Shown here: in pieces, positions 36,371-45,603 of the stretch
Layout of the letters: the number at the start of each line of letters is the position of its first letter
Position numbering within the stretch: the stretch's first letter is position 1
NCBI GenBank assembly: GCA_040394475.1
Contig: JBEBSD010000025.1
Span: forward strand, 1-64,000
Length of the DNA: 64,000 nucleotides
Source of the DNA: JBEBSD01 sp040394475
GTDB lineage: Bacteria; Bacteroidota; Bacteroidia; Cytophagales; Spirosomataceae
Direction: 5' to 3'
Made by a program: the position numbers and the translations under genes
The notes under the pieces: generated by a model
What the model saw: only the letters and a program-made list of their open reading frames with translations
Told to the model about the DNA's origin: nothing
Databases searched by the model: none

Positions 36371-37318
36371 GTGAAGTTATTTTATACAGTTTGTAACCGG
36401 TTGCAGTTTCCGGAAGCGCTCGTACTGGCCCGGAGTGTGGCAACGCATTGTCCGGAGGCAACCTTTGTATTGGGTTGGGCCGACACGGGTACCGCTCCGC
36501 AGGTCCCGGATACCGTGCAGGTATTGCGGGTGGAGGACATCGGACTTGACAAGCTGGATGCGATGAGCGGCCGCTACTATGATTTTGAATTGGTGGCAGC
36601 TACCCGTCCCTGGTTTGCCCGGTATTTGCTGTCGGCGTATGCGTCGGCCGAATACCTGGTGTTTATGGCTCCCGCTGCCCGGCTCTATAGCCGCCCGGAG
36701 GCCATTCTGGAAACACCTGCAGCATTTTACCTTACCCCGCATATCACAGAACGGCTGCCGCCGTCGGGGTTCCTGGATGATAAACGTATCTTAAATATCG
36801 GGATGTTTCATTCCGGCGCCTGGATGGCACGGCCCGAACCGGCTGTGCTCCGTTTACTGGAATGGTGGTCGGCACGCACTGCAGACCGTGCGTATTTTGA
36901 TCTTTGCAACGGCATGTGCCTGGACCAGTTGTGGCTTAATTATGTCCCTACGTTTGTGCCGGACACGCAGATCGTCCGTCATGAAGGGTGGCATGTGGGG
37001 TTGCATAATAGTTTGCAGCGGCGGCTGCTGATCACAACTGACGGTATCCGGAGCGGGGAAAGTCCGCTGGTGTCGATTGATTTTACGGGCTGTAGTTCTT
37101 ATCACCCGGTGTGGTCGGACCATACGGGCGTGGTCGGTAATAACCCGGTCTGGAAGCAGCTGCAGGAAGAATACCTCCTGGAAGCAGGTCGGCCGCAGCA
37201 GGACGGACCGGCGGGTTACGGCAAACCGGCCGTGATCTCACCGAACCGGGGAGTCCGGAAACGCGCGGTAAAACAGCTGCATAAGCTGGTCCATTTTGTA
37301 AAGAATACCGATATTTAA
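36371..37318 (+). CDS. Paralogue of the 34740 glycosyltransferase, DPD motif lost
   Basis: 315 residues, GTG start at 36371, 12 bases after the previous stop. It aligns with the protein at 34740 along its length: LFYTVCNRLQFPEALVLARS against FTICSINYLAQAHTLGESLA, and LDQLWLNYVPTFVPDTQIVRHEGWH against VDQNWMNFLPVFVPGTYIERHPGY. Where the paralogue has YFDPDIIVF this one has VFMAPAARLY, so the metal-binding acids are missing. It may be an inactive partner, use another mechanism, or bind sugar only. Confidence 0.75.
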   Translation: MKLFYTVCNRLQFPEALVLARSVATHCPEATFVLGWADTGTAPQVPDTVQVLRVEDIGLDKLDAMSGRYYDFELVAATRPWFARYLLSAYASAEYLVFMAPAARLYSRPEAILETPAAFYLTPHITERLPPSGFLDDKRILNIGMFHSGAWMARPEPAVLRLLEWWSARTADRAYFDLCNGMCLDQLWLNYVPTFVPDTQIVRHEGWHVGLHNSLQRRLLITTDGIRSGESPLVSIDFTGCSSYHPVWSDHTGVVGNNPVWKQLQEEYLLEAGRPQQDGPAGYGKPAVISPNRGVRKRAVKQLHKLVHFVKNTDI

Positions 37319-37328
37319 CCAAAGAGCC

Positions 37329-38219
37329 ATGTTACCCCTCATTGAAAGTACACAGCAGTTACGCGCGTTCTTGCAACGGCCGGTGGAGGGACCGGCGACC
37401 GACACCCGATTCCCCAAACTCACCGTTATAACACCCTCCTATAACCAGGGTGTGTTCCTGGAGCGGACCATCGTGAGCGTCCTGAACCAGGGCTATCCCA
37501 ACCTGGAATACATCATTGTCGACGGCGGATCAACAGATAGCAGTGTGGACGTAATCCGCCGGTATGCGCCATACATTTCGTACTGGGTGAGTGAAAAGGA
37601 TAACGGACAGGTCGACGCGCTGAACAAGGGACTGGCGCGGGCTACGGGGGACTGGATCAGCTTTCAGAATTCGGACGATGTGTATTTTCCGGAGACATTT
37701 TTTCGTTTTGCAGAAGCCGCCCGGAAATACCCGCAGGCCGGCATGCTGTACGGCGATCTGTACATGATCACAGCAGACGATGAGGTGACCGAATTGTTGA
37801 AAACGATTCCCTTCAGCCTTACGAGCCAGGTGATCGAAGGGATGCAGGTACACAACCAGTCGCTTTTTTTCCGGCGCAGCCTGGTAGAACAGTACGGCGC
37901 ATTTGACCCGTCTTACGGGTTTGCCTTCGATTACGAATTTATCACCCGCTATGCGGCCGTACCGTCGGTGCGCGTACAACGGGTGGCCGGACTGGCGGGG
38001 GCGCTCCGGGTACATGAGGAGGCAAAGTCTTCCACCATCGCCCACGTCGGGAAGGCAGAGCACTTACGGGTCACGGAACAGTTCGGGGCGATTCTGGACA
38101 GCAGAGTTCCCACAAAATTACGGTATCTTTACAGCCGCCTGAGAAAGGCAGCGTACTTGATAGCAGAGAGGGATATTGCCTATATAAGGCACCGGTTAGA
38201 ACGATCCAGGAAAGAATGA
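37329..38219 (+). CDS. GT2-family glycosyltransferase
   Basis: 296 residues. GT-A fold: LTVITPSYNQGVFLERTIVS, YIIVDGGSTDSSVDVI, then WISFQNSDDVYFPETFF with the second acidic motif, and NQSLFFRRSLVEQYG in the acceptor region. It adds a sugar to the lipid-linked chain. The last codons overlap the next gene start (ATGA at 38216-38219). Confidence 0.9.
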   Translation: MLPLIESTQQLRAFLQRPVEGPATDTRFPKLTVITPSYNQGVFLERTIVSVLNQGYPNLEYIIVDGGSTDSSVDVIRRYAPYISYWVSEKDNGQVDALNKGLARATGDWISFQNSDDVYFPETFFRFAEAARKYPQAGMLYGDLYMITADDEVTELLKTIPFSLTSQVIEGMQVHNQSLFFRRSLVEQYGAFDPSYGFAFDYEFITRYAAVPSVRVQRVAGLAGALRVHEEAKSSTIAHVGKAEHLRVTEQFGAILDSRVPTKLRYLYSRLRKAAYLIAERDIAYIRHRLERSRKE

Positions 38220-39544
38220 ATTTTTCAACCCTGATACAGAATTTTCATTACCTGAGGTACTCGGTAGGGATATCGATGATGGTCAATGGTTTTCCGATTA
38301 TATTCTTTGTGCGGGACACCCTAGGCATCGGTCCGGCGAGCAGTGTTTTTACCGCGGTGTTTTTCGTTGCCGCACTCCTGATCATGTTCCCGACAAGGCT
38401 TTCGTTGAGGGCTTATAAACCCAATATGCTGCTTTTCCAGCTCGGAATGCTGTTTTTCGGGATCCTGGTCTATTACTTTTTCTTTTTCAACGGGGTGGGG
38501 AAAGGGGTTACCGATATTGCCAATTTTGGGCTGACCTTCCTGTTTTTTATCTTGTTGCTCTACGTACCGAATGAGGTTCAGAAGACCCTGGTACTGGTCT
38601 TGTTTGCCATGTCATTCCTGAACAACCTGACCTTGATTTACTCGTTGCTGACCAACCCCAGCTGGACCCTCGGAATGCGTGCGGCCGTGACGTTTGCCAA
38701 TGAAAATGCCCAGGAAGGAGGAAATCCCCACCTGGCTGCCCGGAATGCCTTGATCTGCCTGCTGACGGCCTATGTGCTGATCGGGGAATACAAACAGGTA
38801 CTGGTGAAGGTATTCTTTATCCTGTCGGTATTATTTGCCTTTGCAGTAATTATCCTGACCCAGTCCAAGTCCTGCCTGTTGGGAACGGGCATTATTATGG
38901 CGACCCATTTTTTCCTGCGGTTTAACTTCTCCACGCTGGGAAGCTCCATACGGCAGCTTTTTACACTTCGCGTATTGACCATTGTACTGGTAGTCATAGG
39001 ACTCATCAATTACCTCATCAAGCGGTTTCACGGAGTCTATAGTATCATTCTGGGATACTGGGACGTCCTGGGGACCCGGTTTGAAAACGTCATTTTCACC
39101 ACCTTCGGATTGGAAACGGGGGAGGATGTGGAGGTAGATGCCTCGGCAATGGGCCGGATCGACAGCTTCGAGTTTTTCGAGAGGGCGCTGGACGACCCAA
39201 AGGTGCTGATTATCGGCAACGGGTATAAGACAGAATTTATGGACGTTCCGCCAATTGAGATGCTCGGAAATCACGGCATCATCGGCGCAGCGGTTTTCAT
39301 GGCGTTGAATTTCTATTTTTTCTATTTTTCTATCCGGGAAATCAAATTTCAACGCAGCGCCTTTGCCGTTTTCCTGGCTTCCTTTTTTATGTATTTCCCG
39401 GCGCTGCTGATTTCTTCCGGACGTCCTTACGATATCGCTTACTGGTTTCCCTATGTGCTGTTTATACGGTTTTTAGGGTTGCCTTATTTAGGTCCGATAG
39501 AAAAAGAAAAGAAAAAGCAAGCCACCGGCCTGGCTACTGTGTAG
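38216..39544 (+). CDS. O-antigen polymerase/ligase family membrane protein (Wzy/WaaL-like)
   Basis: 442 residues with about 12 membrane segments and a periplasmic loop of about 60-70 residues between the later helices. In this loop and after it are SFEFFERALDDPKVLIIGNGY and the NHGIIG motif typical of the Wzy_C (O-antigen ligase) family. In a locus with an ABC exporter and no flippase, the ligase role (joining polysaccharide to lipid A core) is more natural than polymerase, but the sequence cannot decide. Confidence 0.8.
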   Translation: MNFSTLIQNFHYLRYSVGISMMVNGFPIIFFVRDTLGIGPASSVFTAVFFVAALLIMFPTRLSLRAYKPNMLLFQLGMLFFGILVYYFFFFNGVGKGVTDIANFGLTFLFFILLLYVPNEVQKTLVLVLFAMSFLNNLTLIYSLLTNPSWTLGMRAAVTFANENAQEGGNPHLAARNALICLLTAYVLIGEYKQVLVKVFFILSVLFAFAVIILTQSKSCLLGTGIIMATHFFLRFNFSTLGSSIRQLFTLRVLTIVLVVIGLINYLIKRFHGVYSIILGYWDVLGTRFENVIFTTFGLETGEDVEVDASAMGRIDSFEFFERALDDPKVLIIGNGYKTEFMDVPPIEMLGNHGIIGAAVFMALNFYFFYFSIREIKFQRSAFAVFLASFFMYFPALLISSGRPYDIAYWFPYVLFIRFLGLPYLGPIEKEKKKQATGLATV

Positions 39545-39583
39545 GCAATTATACATTCACCTGAAAGCATTATACCCGTTTCA

Positions 39584-40756
39584 TTGTCTGCTCCCGTCCA
39601 CCATACGTTCGCCCGATTTTTTTCCCGGAATATTGTTCATGGAAAATTGATCCCTGAAATTGACGGCCTGCGCTTTTTAGCGATATTGCTCGTATTCCTG
39701 CACCATGTTCATTCCTTTTTCGAGTTCAGCAGTACGGCTGTTTTTACGGACACGGAGCAGTACGAAGGCCTGCGCCGCTGGCTGATCGAAAGCCGGAAAG
39801 GCGTGGAGCTTTTTTTTGTGATCAGCGGGTTTATCCTGGCCCTCCCGTTTGCCAGAGCTTACCTGTCCGGTACGAAGTCCCCCTCGCTGGGCCGGTATTT
39901 CAAACGGAGGCTGACGCGCCTGGAGCCGCCCTATATAGCGGCGTTGCTGATGATGCTGGTGATGTTTATGATCCTGACGGAGATGGACTTCCCGTTTGCG
40001 TTCCGGAGTTTTCTGACGAGTGTCTTTTACAGTCATAATATTGTCTATGAAAAGCCGTCATTTTTATTGTCGGTAGCCTGGTCGCTCGAGCTGGAAGTCC
40101 ATTTTTACCTCATCGCTCCCTTGTTGTTCTTGTTGTTGAAATTGCCGGAAACCAGTCGCAGGATCGCGCTGACGGCGATGATCATCCTGCTTCCCTGGGT
40201 CCAGGCTTCGTATCAGACTCCTGTATATTACCTGTTTCATTATGTTCAGTATTTTCTGGCCGGCATTTTACTGGCAGATCTGTACCTGAAGCGACCGGCC
40301 GTCAATTCGGAGTCGTGGGTGGTTACGGTGGCGGGCGGCCTGCTTTTTGCGGGTGTGATCGGGTTCCCGCATGTGCGGACGCATTTCATAGCGGAGCAGG
40401 AGGAGGTGTATTACGCGATGGCATTTCCCGTACTGATTCTTGTGTTCTATTATGTGGTGCTTACAAACCCTTTCTGGAAAGCGGTTTTCAGTATCCGGTG
40501 GGTGTCACTGATCGGTGGGATGTGCTATTCGATTTACCTGCTGCATCAACCGATTCTGACGGCCGTTATGAAAGTGCTGCTGCGTTACCAGTTCTCGGAG
40601 TCCTATGCCGTTGAAATGCTGATAAAGACGCTGTTGTGCGTGCCGCCGGTGCTGATCGGCAGCGCCGTGTTTTTCCTGCTGATTGAGAAACCCTGTATGG
40701 ATCCGGCGTGGCCTTCAAAGCTGTGGCGCCGGCTCCGGGGGCGAAAAGCGCAATAG
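39584..40756 (+). CDS. Acyltransferase family 3 membrane protein
   Basis: 390 residues, about ten membrane segments. Start PEIDGLRFLAILLVFLHHV has the conserved DGLR and His pair, and KGVELFFVISGFILA follows. VAWSLELEVHFYLI and the final MCYSIYLLHQPI are also conserved. It should transfer acetyl or another acyl group from the cytoplasm to a periplasmic glycan. No ATG is in frame upstream of DGLR; the TTG at 39584 is the best start (GTG or ATT are the alternatives), giving an unusual start codon. The preceding gene ends 39 bases upstream. Confidence 0.87.
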   Translation: MSAPVHHTFARFFSRNIVHGKLIPEIDGLRFLAILLVFLHHVHSFFEFSSTAVFTDTEQYEGLRRWLIESRKGVELFFVISGFILALPFARAYLSGTKSPSLGRYFKRRLTRLEPPYIAALLMMLVMFMILTEMDFPFAFRSFLTSVFYSHNIVYEKPSFLLSVAWSLELEVHFYLIAPLLFLLLKLPETSRRIALTAMIILLPWVQASYQTPVYYLFHYVQYFLAGILLADLYLKRPAVNSESWVVTVAGGLLFAGVIGFPHVRTHFIAEQEEVYYAMAFPVLILVFYYVVLTNPFWKAVFSIRWVSLIGGMCYSIYLLHQPILTAVMKVLLRYQFSESYAVEMLIKTLLCVPPVLIGSAVFFLLIEKPCMDPAWPSKLWRRLRGRKAQ

Positions 40757-40814
40757 CGGAGTTTTGTCACAAGTTCAAAACGACTAACTTTGCGGGCTTT
40801 TACTGGAATTTAGT

Positions 40815-41759
40815 ATGTCCCGAATAATAAAGAGGTTACTGGTTGCACTTTTACTGATTGCAGCAGGCATCGAGCTGGTATTGCGGTATGCATTCGGTTT
40901 TTGCAATGCCCCGCTCTATGTCGCCCATCCGCAGTACGAGTACATCTATGCGCCCAATCAGGAAGTGAAACGATTCGGGAATCATATCCGGACCAACTCG
41001 CTGTCGATGCGGAGTAAGGAGCTGTCGTCTGCTGATTCGGTAGTGGTGCTGCTGATTGGTGATTCGGTTGTCAACGGAGGGAGCCTGACCGATCAGGATA
41101 GCCTGGCGTCAACCCTTCTGGAAAGCCGCTTGTCCGGGGCGTTGGAGCAGCCCGTACGGGTACTCAATATTTCAGCCGGTTCGTGGGGGCCCGACAACGG
41201 GGCTGCCTACCTGCAGGCACACGGATTATTCGGAGCGCGGGTAATGTGCCTGGTGGCGAGCAGCCATGATGCGCACGATCGTATGACCCATGAAAAAATA
41301 GTGGGCGTGGACCCGAATCTTCCCGACAGGCAGTATCGACTTGCCCTTTTGGAGCTTTGGGACCGTTACCTGTATCCCCTGTATTTCAGGGATTTTTCCG
41401 TTTCGGAGGCCAAGTATTTTGCTCCCGTTTCCGAAGGCGGAATCCGGAAGGACGGAGATGGGTTTAATCCCGGATTTATGGAATTGAAAGAAATTGCGAA
41501 GCGGGAAGGAATTCCGTTTTTTATTTACCTTCACCCGGAGATATCGGAAGTGGAAGCGGGAGCTTACAATGAACAGGGGCATGAGATTATTCGTTTTGCT
41601 GACGATCACGGCGTGCGGCTGGTAGCAGAACTGGAGCATGGACCCCGGCTGTCCAACTACCGGAGCGGGGACGTCATCCATTACAATTCCCGCGGCCAGG
41701 CGTTTCTGGCGCGTAACCTGTACCCGCTTTTCCTGGAGTACCTGAAAGCCCCTATGTGA
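40815..41759 (+). CDS. SGNH-hydrolase-like membrane-anchored protein
   Basis: 314 residues. One N-terminal membrane helix (LLVALLLIAAGIELVLRYAFG) is followed by a periplasmic domain with VVLLIGDSVVNGGSLTDQDSLAS, matching SGNH block I (GDS), and GSWGPDNGAAYL as a block II-like segment. The end has DVIHYNSRGQAFLARNLYP, an H-x-N-x-x-G pattern in place of the usual DxxH. This fold occurs in glycan O-acetyltransferases and esterases. Position after an acyltransferase-3 gene suggests a role in O-acylation or de-acylation of the polysaccharide. Confidence 0.75.
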   Translation: MSRIIKRLLVALLLIAAGIELVLRYAFGFCNAPLYVAHPQYEYIYAPNQEVKRFGNHIRTNSLSMRSKELSSADSVVVLLIGDSVVNGGSLTDQDSLASTLLESRLSGALEQPVRVLNISAGSWGPDNGAAYLQAHGLFGARVMCLVASSHDAHDRMTHEKIVGVDPNLPDRQYRLALLELWDRYLYPLYFRDFSVSEAKYFAPVSEGGIRKDGDGFNPGFMELKEIAKREGIPFFIYLHPEISEVEAGAYNEQGHEIIRFADDHGVRLVAELEHGPRLSNYRSGDVIHYNSRGQAFLARNLYPLFLEYLKAPM

Positions 41760-42907
41760 TGCGTATTTTAATCATTCATAATCAATTGTGGGCACACTAT
41801 AAATCCCGGCTTTTTGCGGGGATTTATGAGGAGCTTCAGCGAAATTATCCGGATGCCGCCTTTCGGGTCGTCCACATTGCCCTGTATGAATCGGCGCGAA
41901 AGACCATGCAGAGCGATTCGTCCGTTGAGTATGCGTATCCGTATGAAGTATTGTTTCGGAAAAGCCTCGACGAAGTAGGGCTGTGGTCGCGGGTCACGGC
42001 TCTTTTTCGGGAATTCCGGAAATTCAGGCCTACGGTGTTGAATGTAACGGGGTATGCCGACTGGGCGCAGGTAGCGCTGATGTTCTATGCGCGGCTGAGT
42101 GGGGTGAAAGTGGTGCTGTCGTCGGAATCTTCTGCGAAAGATCATCAGCGGTCAGGGTATAAGGAACAGGTGAAGCGATGGATTGCCGCGGCGGCCCACG
42201 CCTGTTTCTGTTTCGGGAAATCGTCGGCACAGTACCTGATGAGCCTGGGTGTTCCGGAAGCGGCCATTCCGGTTAAAAATGCCGCCGTGATTGACGATAC
42301 ACTGGTAGCGGCGACGTACCGGAAAGCGCGGGAACAGTATACCGGAGCAGATTATTTTATTTATACCGGCCGTCTTGCCGCAGAAAAAAACCTGCTGTTA
42401 TTGCTGGAAGCCTATGCGGCCCTGGTCGACAGGACGTCAACGGATTGGGGATTGCTGATCGTGGGGGATGGCCCGCAGCGGCAGGAGCTGGAAATGTGGG
42501 CGGAACGGCGCTGCCCGGGGAGGGTCCGGTTTACGGGCGGCGTTCCCTGGTATGAAGTGCCGGGATGGCTGGCGAGGGCCACCGTGCTGGTTCTGCCCAG
42601 CAAATCGGAACCCTGGGGGTTGGTGGTGAACGAGGCGCTGGTATGCGGAATGCCGGTCATTGTGTCCGAACGGTGCGGTTGTGTGGAAGACCTGGTGGAA
42701 AACGGGAAGAACGGGTTCGTGTTCAACCCGGAGGACCGGGAAAGCCTGATCGCCCATATGCGTTATTTTACAGGCCTTTCTCCTTCGGAGCTGGCCGCTT
42801 TTTCCGGGAAGTCCCGGGAGCTGGTGAGCCGTTTTGCCGTCGAAAAAGTTGCGGCGGCAATGGTTCTTACCTATGTTACATTAAGTCAACGGAGCAAGCA
42901 TCCATGA
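41759..42907 (+). CDS. GT4-family glycosyltransferase
   Basis: 382 residues from the ATG at 41759, which overlaps the previous stop as TGATG. The GT-B domains show ILIIHNQLWAHYKSRLFAGI at the start and FIYTGRLAAEKNLLLLLEAY. The donor motif LPSKSEPWGLVVNEALVCGMPVIV carries the E-x7-E acids. It adds a sugar to the growing glycan. The end overlaps the next GT4 start by four bases. Confidence 0.9.
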   Translation: MRILIIHNQLWAHYKSRLFAGIYEELQRNYPDAAFRVVHIALYESARKTMQSDSSVEYAYPYEVLFRKSLDEVGLWSRVTALFREFRKFRPTVLNVTGYADWAQVALMFYARLSGVKVVLSSESSAKDHQRSGYKEQVKRWIAAAAHACFCFGKSSAQYLMSLGVPEAAIPVKNAAVIDDTLVAATYRKAREQYTGADYFIYTGRLAAEKNLLLLLEAYAALVDRTSTDWGLLIVGDGPQRQELEMWAERRCPGRVRFTGGVPWYEVPGWLARATVLVLPSKSEPWGLVVNEALVCGMPVIVSERCGCVEDLVENGKNGFVFNPEDRESLIAHMRYFTGLSPSELAAFSGKSRELVSRFAVEKVAAAMVLTYVTLSQRSKHP

Positions 42908-44055
42908 AAATTCTGAACATCTGCGCCTATACCTGGGAAATCGGAGGGCCGGCGCGGATTATTTATGACCATACGACGGAAGCGCTGCGACAAGGGCATC
43001 AGGTGGCTATTTTAAGTCCGATGTCGCCCGGCGATAAGCTGTATCCGGTGCCGGAAGGCGCAACGCTTATTCCCTGTCTGCGTACCCCGGTAATCAGCCG
43101 GATCTACCGGGAGTTTTCGCTGGAATTGTACGGTTATCTGAAAAAACATATCCGGGAGTATGATATTGTACACATTCACGGAATCTGGCATTTCGGGAGC
43201 CTGGCGCCTTTTCTGATTCCCAATAAAGTGCCGCGGGTGATTACGATCCATGGTTTGCTCGACAGGTGGGCCATCCGCCATAGCGGCTGGAAGAAGTCCC
43301 TCGTCTCGGCGCTCTACCAGAAGCGGCTGCTGCGGAAAACGGATCTGATCCAGGTGAATAATTCGGAGGAGGAGGAAGATGTGACCCTGTACCTGGGCGC
43401 GCCTCCCCGCAACCTGAAGATTATCCCCAACGGGATGCGCCTGGACGACTACAGCTCCTTACCGGAGCGCGGGCTGTTTCTGAAGCATTTTCACTTGCAG
43501 GATACGGGAAAAACAATCCTGTTCATGGGGAGGCTGAATCGTAAGAAGGGGCTGGACCTCTTGTTACCGGCTTTTGAAAAATACCATCAGCAGCACCCGG
43601 ATGCCCGGCTGATCCTCGCCGGCCCGGACGACGGCTATGAGGCGGCGACCCGGGCTTTTCTGGAAGCACACAACCTGACGGAGGCGGTGAAACTGGTGGG
43701 AATGCTTACGGGAGAGTTGAAAATGAAGGCATTGGCCGATGCTGCCGTGTTTGTGCTGCCTACCTATTCGGAAGGGTTTTCAATCGCAGTGCTCGAAGCA
43801 ATGGCTGCGGGGGTACCCGTGATTGTCTCCGACCGGACCGGATTTGGTGATTATACGCGGGAATACGAGGCGGCGGCGCTTACGGAACTGAATGCAGCAA
43901 ACCTGACGGAAAACCTGGAAAAGGTGCTGGGTGATGAAAGCTACCGCCGTACCATTGCTGCGAATGCCTTACGGATGGTAACCGGGCTGTTTGATATCCG
44001 GGTGGTGGCCAATACACTGCTTGAGGAATACAAAAAACTGGGGACGGTACACTAA
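42904..44055 (+). CDS. GT4-family glycosyltransferase
   Basis: 383 residues from the ATG at 42904. The frame is open back to 42565 but those codons lie within the previous gene. Start ILNICAYTWEIGGPARIIYDHTTEAL carries the GGP glycine motif, VHIHGIWHFGSLAPFL the acceptor-side His, and LFMGRLNRKKGLDLLLPAFEKY and LPTYSEGFSIAVLEAMAAGVP the donor site. Overlaps the previous stop (ATGA). The following GT2 gene starts 46 bases later. Confidence 0.9.
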   Translation: MKILNICAYTWEIGGPARIIYDHTTEALRQGHQVAILSPMSPGDKLYPVPEGATLIPCLRTPVISRIYREFSLELYGYLKKHIREYDIVHIHGIWHFGSLAPFLIPNKVPRVITIHGLLDRWAIRHSGWKKSLVSALYQKRLLRKTDLIQVNNSEEEEDVTLYLGAPPRNLKIIPNGMRLDDYSSLPERGLFLKHFHLQDTGKTILFMGRLNRKKGLDLLLPAFEKYHQQHPDARLILAGPDDGYEAATRAFLEAHNLTEAVKLVGMLTGELKMKALADAAVFVLPTYSEGFSIAVLEAMAAGVPVIVSDRTGFGDYTREYEAAALTELNAANLTENLEKVLGDESYRRTIAANALRMVTGLFDIRVVANTLLEEYKKLGTVH

Positions 44056-44101
44056 TTGTATGCAAGGTGGATAGAACTGGTGAATACATGTGCTGTTGAG
44101 T

Positions 44102-45040
44102 ATGATTGATCTTACCGTACTGATTCTTACCCATAACGAATCCAGGCATATTGGCCGTTGCCTGGATAGTTTCCGGGGAGTGACCGATAAGTTTTTTATT
44201 GTGGATTCGTTTTCGACGGACGATACGGTAGCGATCGCCCGGGAACGGGGGGCGGTCGTCGTGCAAAACCCCTGGGTGTCCTATGCGTTTCAGTTTAACT
44301 ACGGGATCGACCACAACCCCTATCCAAGCCGGTGGCTGATGCGGATGGATGCCGACGAATACCTCACTCCCGAGCTTGCAGCAGAATTGAAGTCGGTACT
44401 CTCCGCACCGGCCGGGAGCTCCGCGGAGGCAACCGGTTTTTATGTAAAGCGCCGCGTCTATTTTATGAACCAATGGATCCGGCGGGGCGGGTACTATCCG
44501 GTCTGGCTGCTGCGGATCTGGCGAAACGGACAAGGGCGCTGTGAAGAGCTGTGGATGGATGAACATATTAAACTGACGGCGGGAACAACATCGAACCTGA
44601 AATACGATCTCGTCGATCATAATTTGAACAATCTGACCTGGTGGACACAAAAACATAATCATTATGCCATTCGGGAAGTTATTGATTTGCTGAATATTAA
44701 GTATAATTTTGAGGAAAAATCGACGGTTGAACCGGCGCTATGGGGAACCCAGGAACAACGGACAAGGTATCTGAAAATCAAGTATGCCGGGTTGCCATTG
44801 TTCACGCGGCCCTTCCTGTACTTCGGGTACCGGTATGTGATCAGACTTGGTTTTTTAGATGGTATAAAAGGCCTGATCTGGCATATGCTGCAAGGGGGCT
44901 GGTACCGGTTCCTCGTCGATGCAAAGCTTTACGAGGTCTATCAGAGAGCCGGCAAAGATAAGGAAGCAATTATCCGGTATTTTAAAGATGAACATGGAAA
45001 AGATGTCCGAAATCCCAACCGATCTGTCCCGGTACAATAA
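44102..45040 (+). CDS. GT2-family glycosyltransferase (WaaE/KdtX-like)
   Basis: 312 residues from the ATG at 44102 (a GTG at 44090 is possible). LTVLILTHNESRHIGRCLDS, FFIVDSFSTDDTVAIA and WLMRMDADEYLTPEL show the GT2 acidic motifs. The next part KRRVYFMNQWIRRGGYYP and LWMDEHIKL matches the LPS beta-1,4-glucosyltransferase-like group. The C-terminal region has a hydrophobic segment after LFTRPFLYFGYRYVIRLGF, so the protein is probably membrane-attached. Its end overlaps the WcaF-like gene. Confidence 0.88.
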   Translation: MIDLTVLILTHNESRHIGRCLDSFRGVTDKFFIVDSFSTDDTVAIARERGAVVVQNPWVSYAFQFNYGIDHNPYPSRWLMRMDADEYLTPELAAELKSVLSAPAGSSAEATGFYVKRRVYFMNQWIRRGGYYPVWLLRIWRNGQGRCEELWMDEHIKLTAGTTSNLKYDLVDHNLNNLTWWTQKHNHYAIREVIDLLNIKYNFEEKSTVEPALWGTQEQRTRYLKIKYAGLPLFTRPFLYFGYRYVIRLGFLDGIKGLIWHMLQGGWYRFLVDAKLYEVYQRAGKDKEAIIRYFKDEHGKDVRNPNRSVPVQ

Positions 45041-45560
45041 TGACTGGTACCGGCCCGGAGGGTTTCTCCGGAGGGTCCTGTGGTATGTGGCAGGCCGGTT
45101 GCTTATCAACACTTATGCTCCGGTTCCTAATTTTTTAAAAGTGCTGCTGCTCCGGGGTTTCGGGGCACGCATCGGGAGCGGAGTGGTCATTAAACCCAAG
45201 GTGCTCATTAAATACCCGTGGTTTCTGTGTGTAGAAAACAATACCTGGATAGGAGAAAAAGTGTGGATTGACAACCTCACCCAAGTGCGGATCGGGAAAA
45301 ATGTTTGCATCTCGCAGGGGGCAATGCTGCTGACCGGGAATCACAATTACAGCAAGGTAGGATTTGATCTGATTGTAGCCCCTATTCTCCTGGAAGACGG
45401 GGTCTGGATCGGGGCCCGGGCGGTAGTTTGTCCGGGAGTGGTTTGTGAAAGCCATGCCGTGCTGACAGTGGCATCTGTCGCTACACGACAGCTGAAGGCG
45501 TATGGAATCTATCAGGGCAATCCGGCGGTATGGTATAAGAACCGGCAAATAAGTGAATGA
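45003..45560 (+). CDS. WcaF-like O-acetyltransferase (hexapeptide repeat)
   Basis: 185 residues from the ATG at 45003. ATGs at 44988 and 44994 are alternatives. The N-terminal SRYNNDWYRPGGFLRRVLWY is the WcaF family mark and is followed by a membrane-leaning helix. A left-handed beta helix follows (IGSGVVIKPKVLIKYPWFL, GNHNYSKVGFDL, VWIGARAVVCPGV). The enzyme likely acetylates a sugar of the exported polysaccharide. The gene overlaps the preceding GT2 by 38 bases. Confidence 0.88.
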   Translation: MSEIPTDLSRYNNDWYRPGGFLRRVLWYVAGRLLINTYAPVPNFLKVLLLRGFGARIGSGVVIKPKVLIKYPWFLCVENNTWIGEKVWIDNLTQVRIGKNVCISQGAMLLTGNHNYSKVGFDLIVAPILLEDGVWIGARAVVCPGVVCESHAVLTVASVATRQLKAYGIYQGNPAVWYKNRQISE

Positions 45561-45603
45561 AACCCCGTTTTCTGCGGCGGCCACTTTCGAATCGTATACA
45601 AAA

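Noticed and set aside
42565..42903. N-terminal extension of the second GT4 protein
   Set aside because: It lies in another frame within the preceding GT4 gene and gives no family match; ATG at 42904 overlaps the stop as in neighbouring genes.
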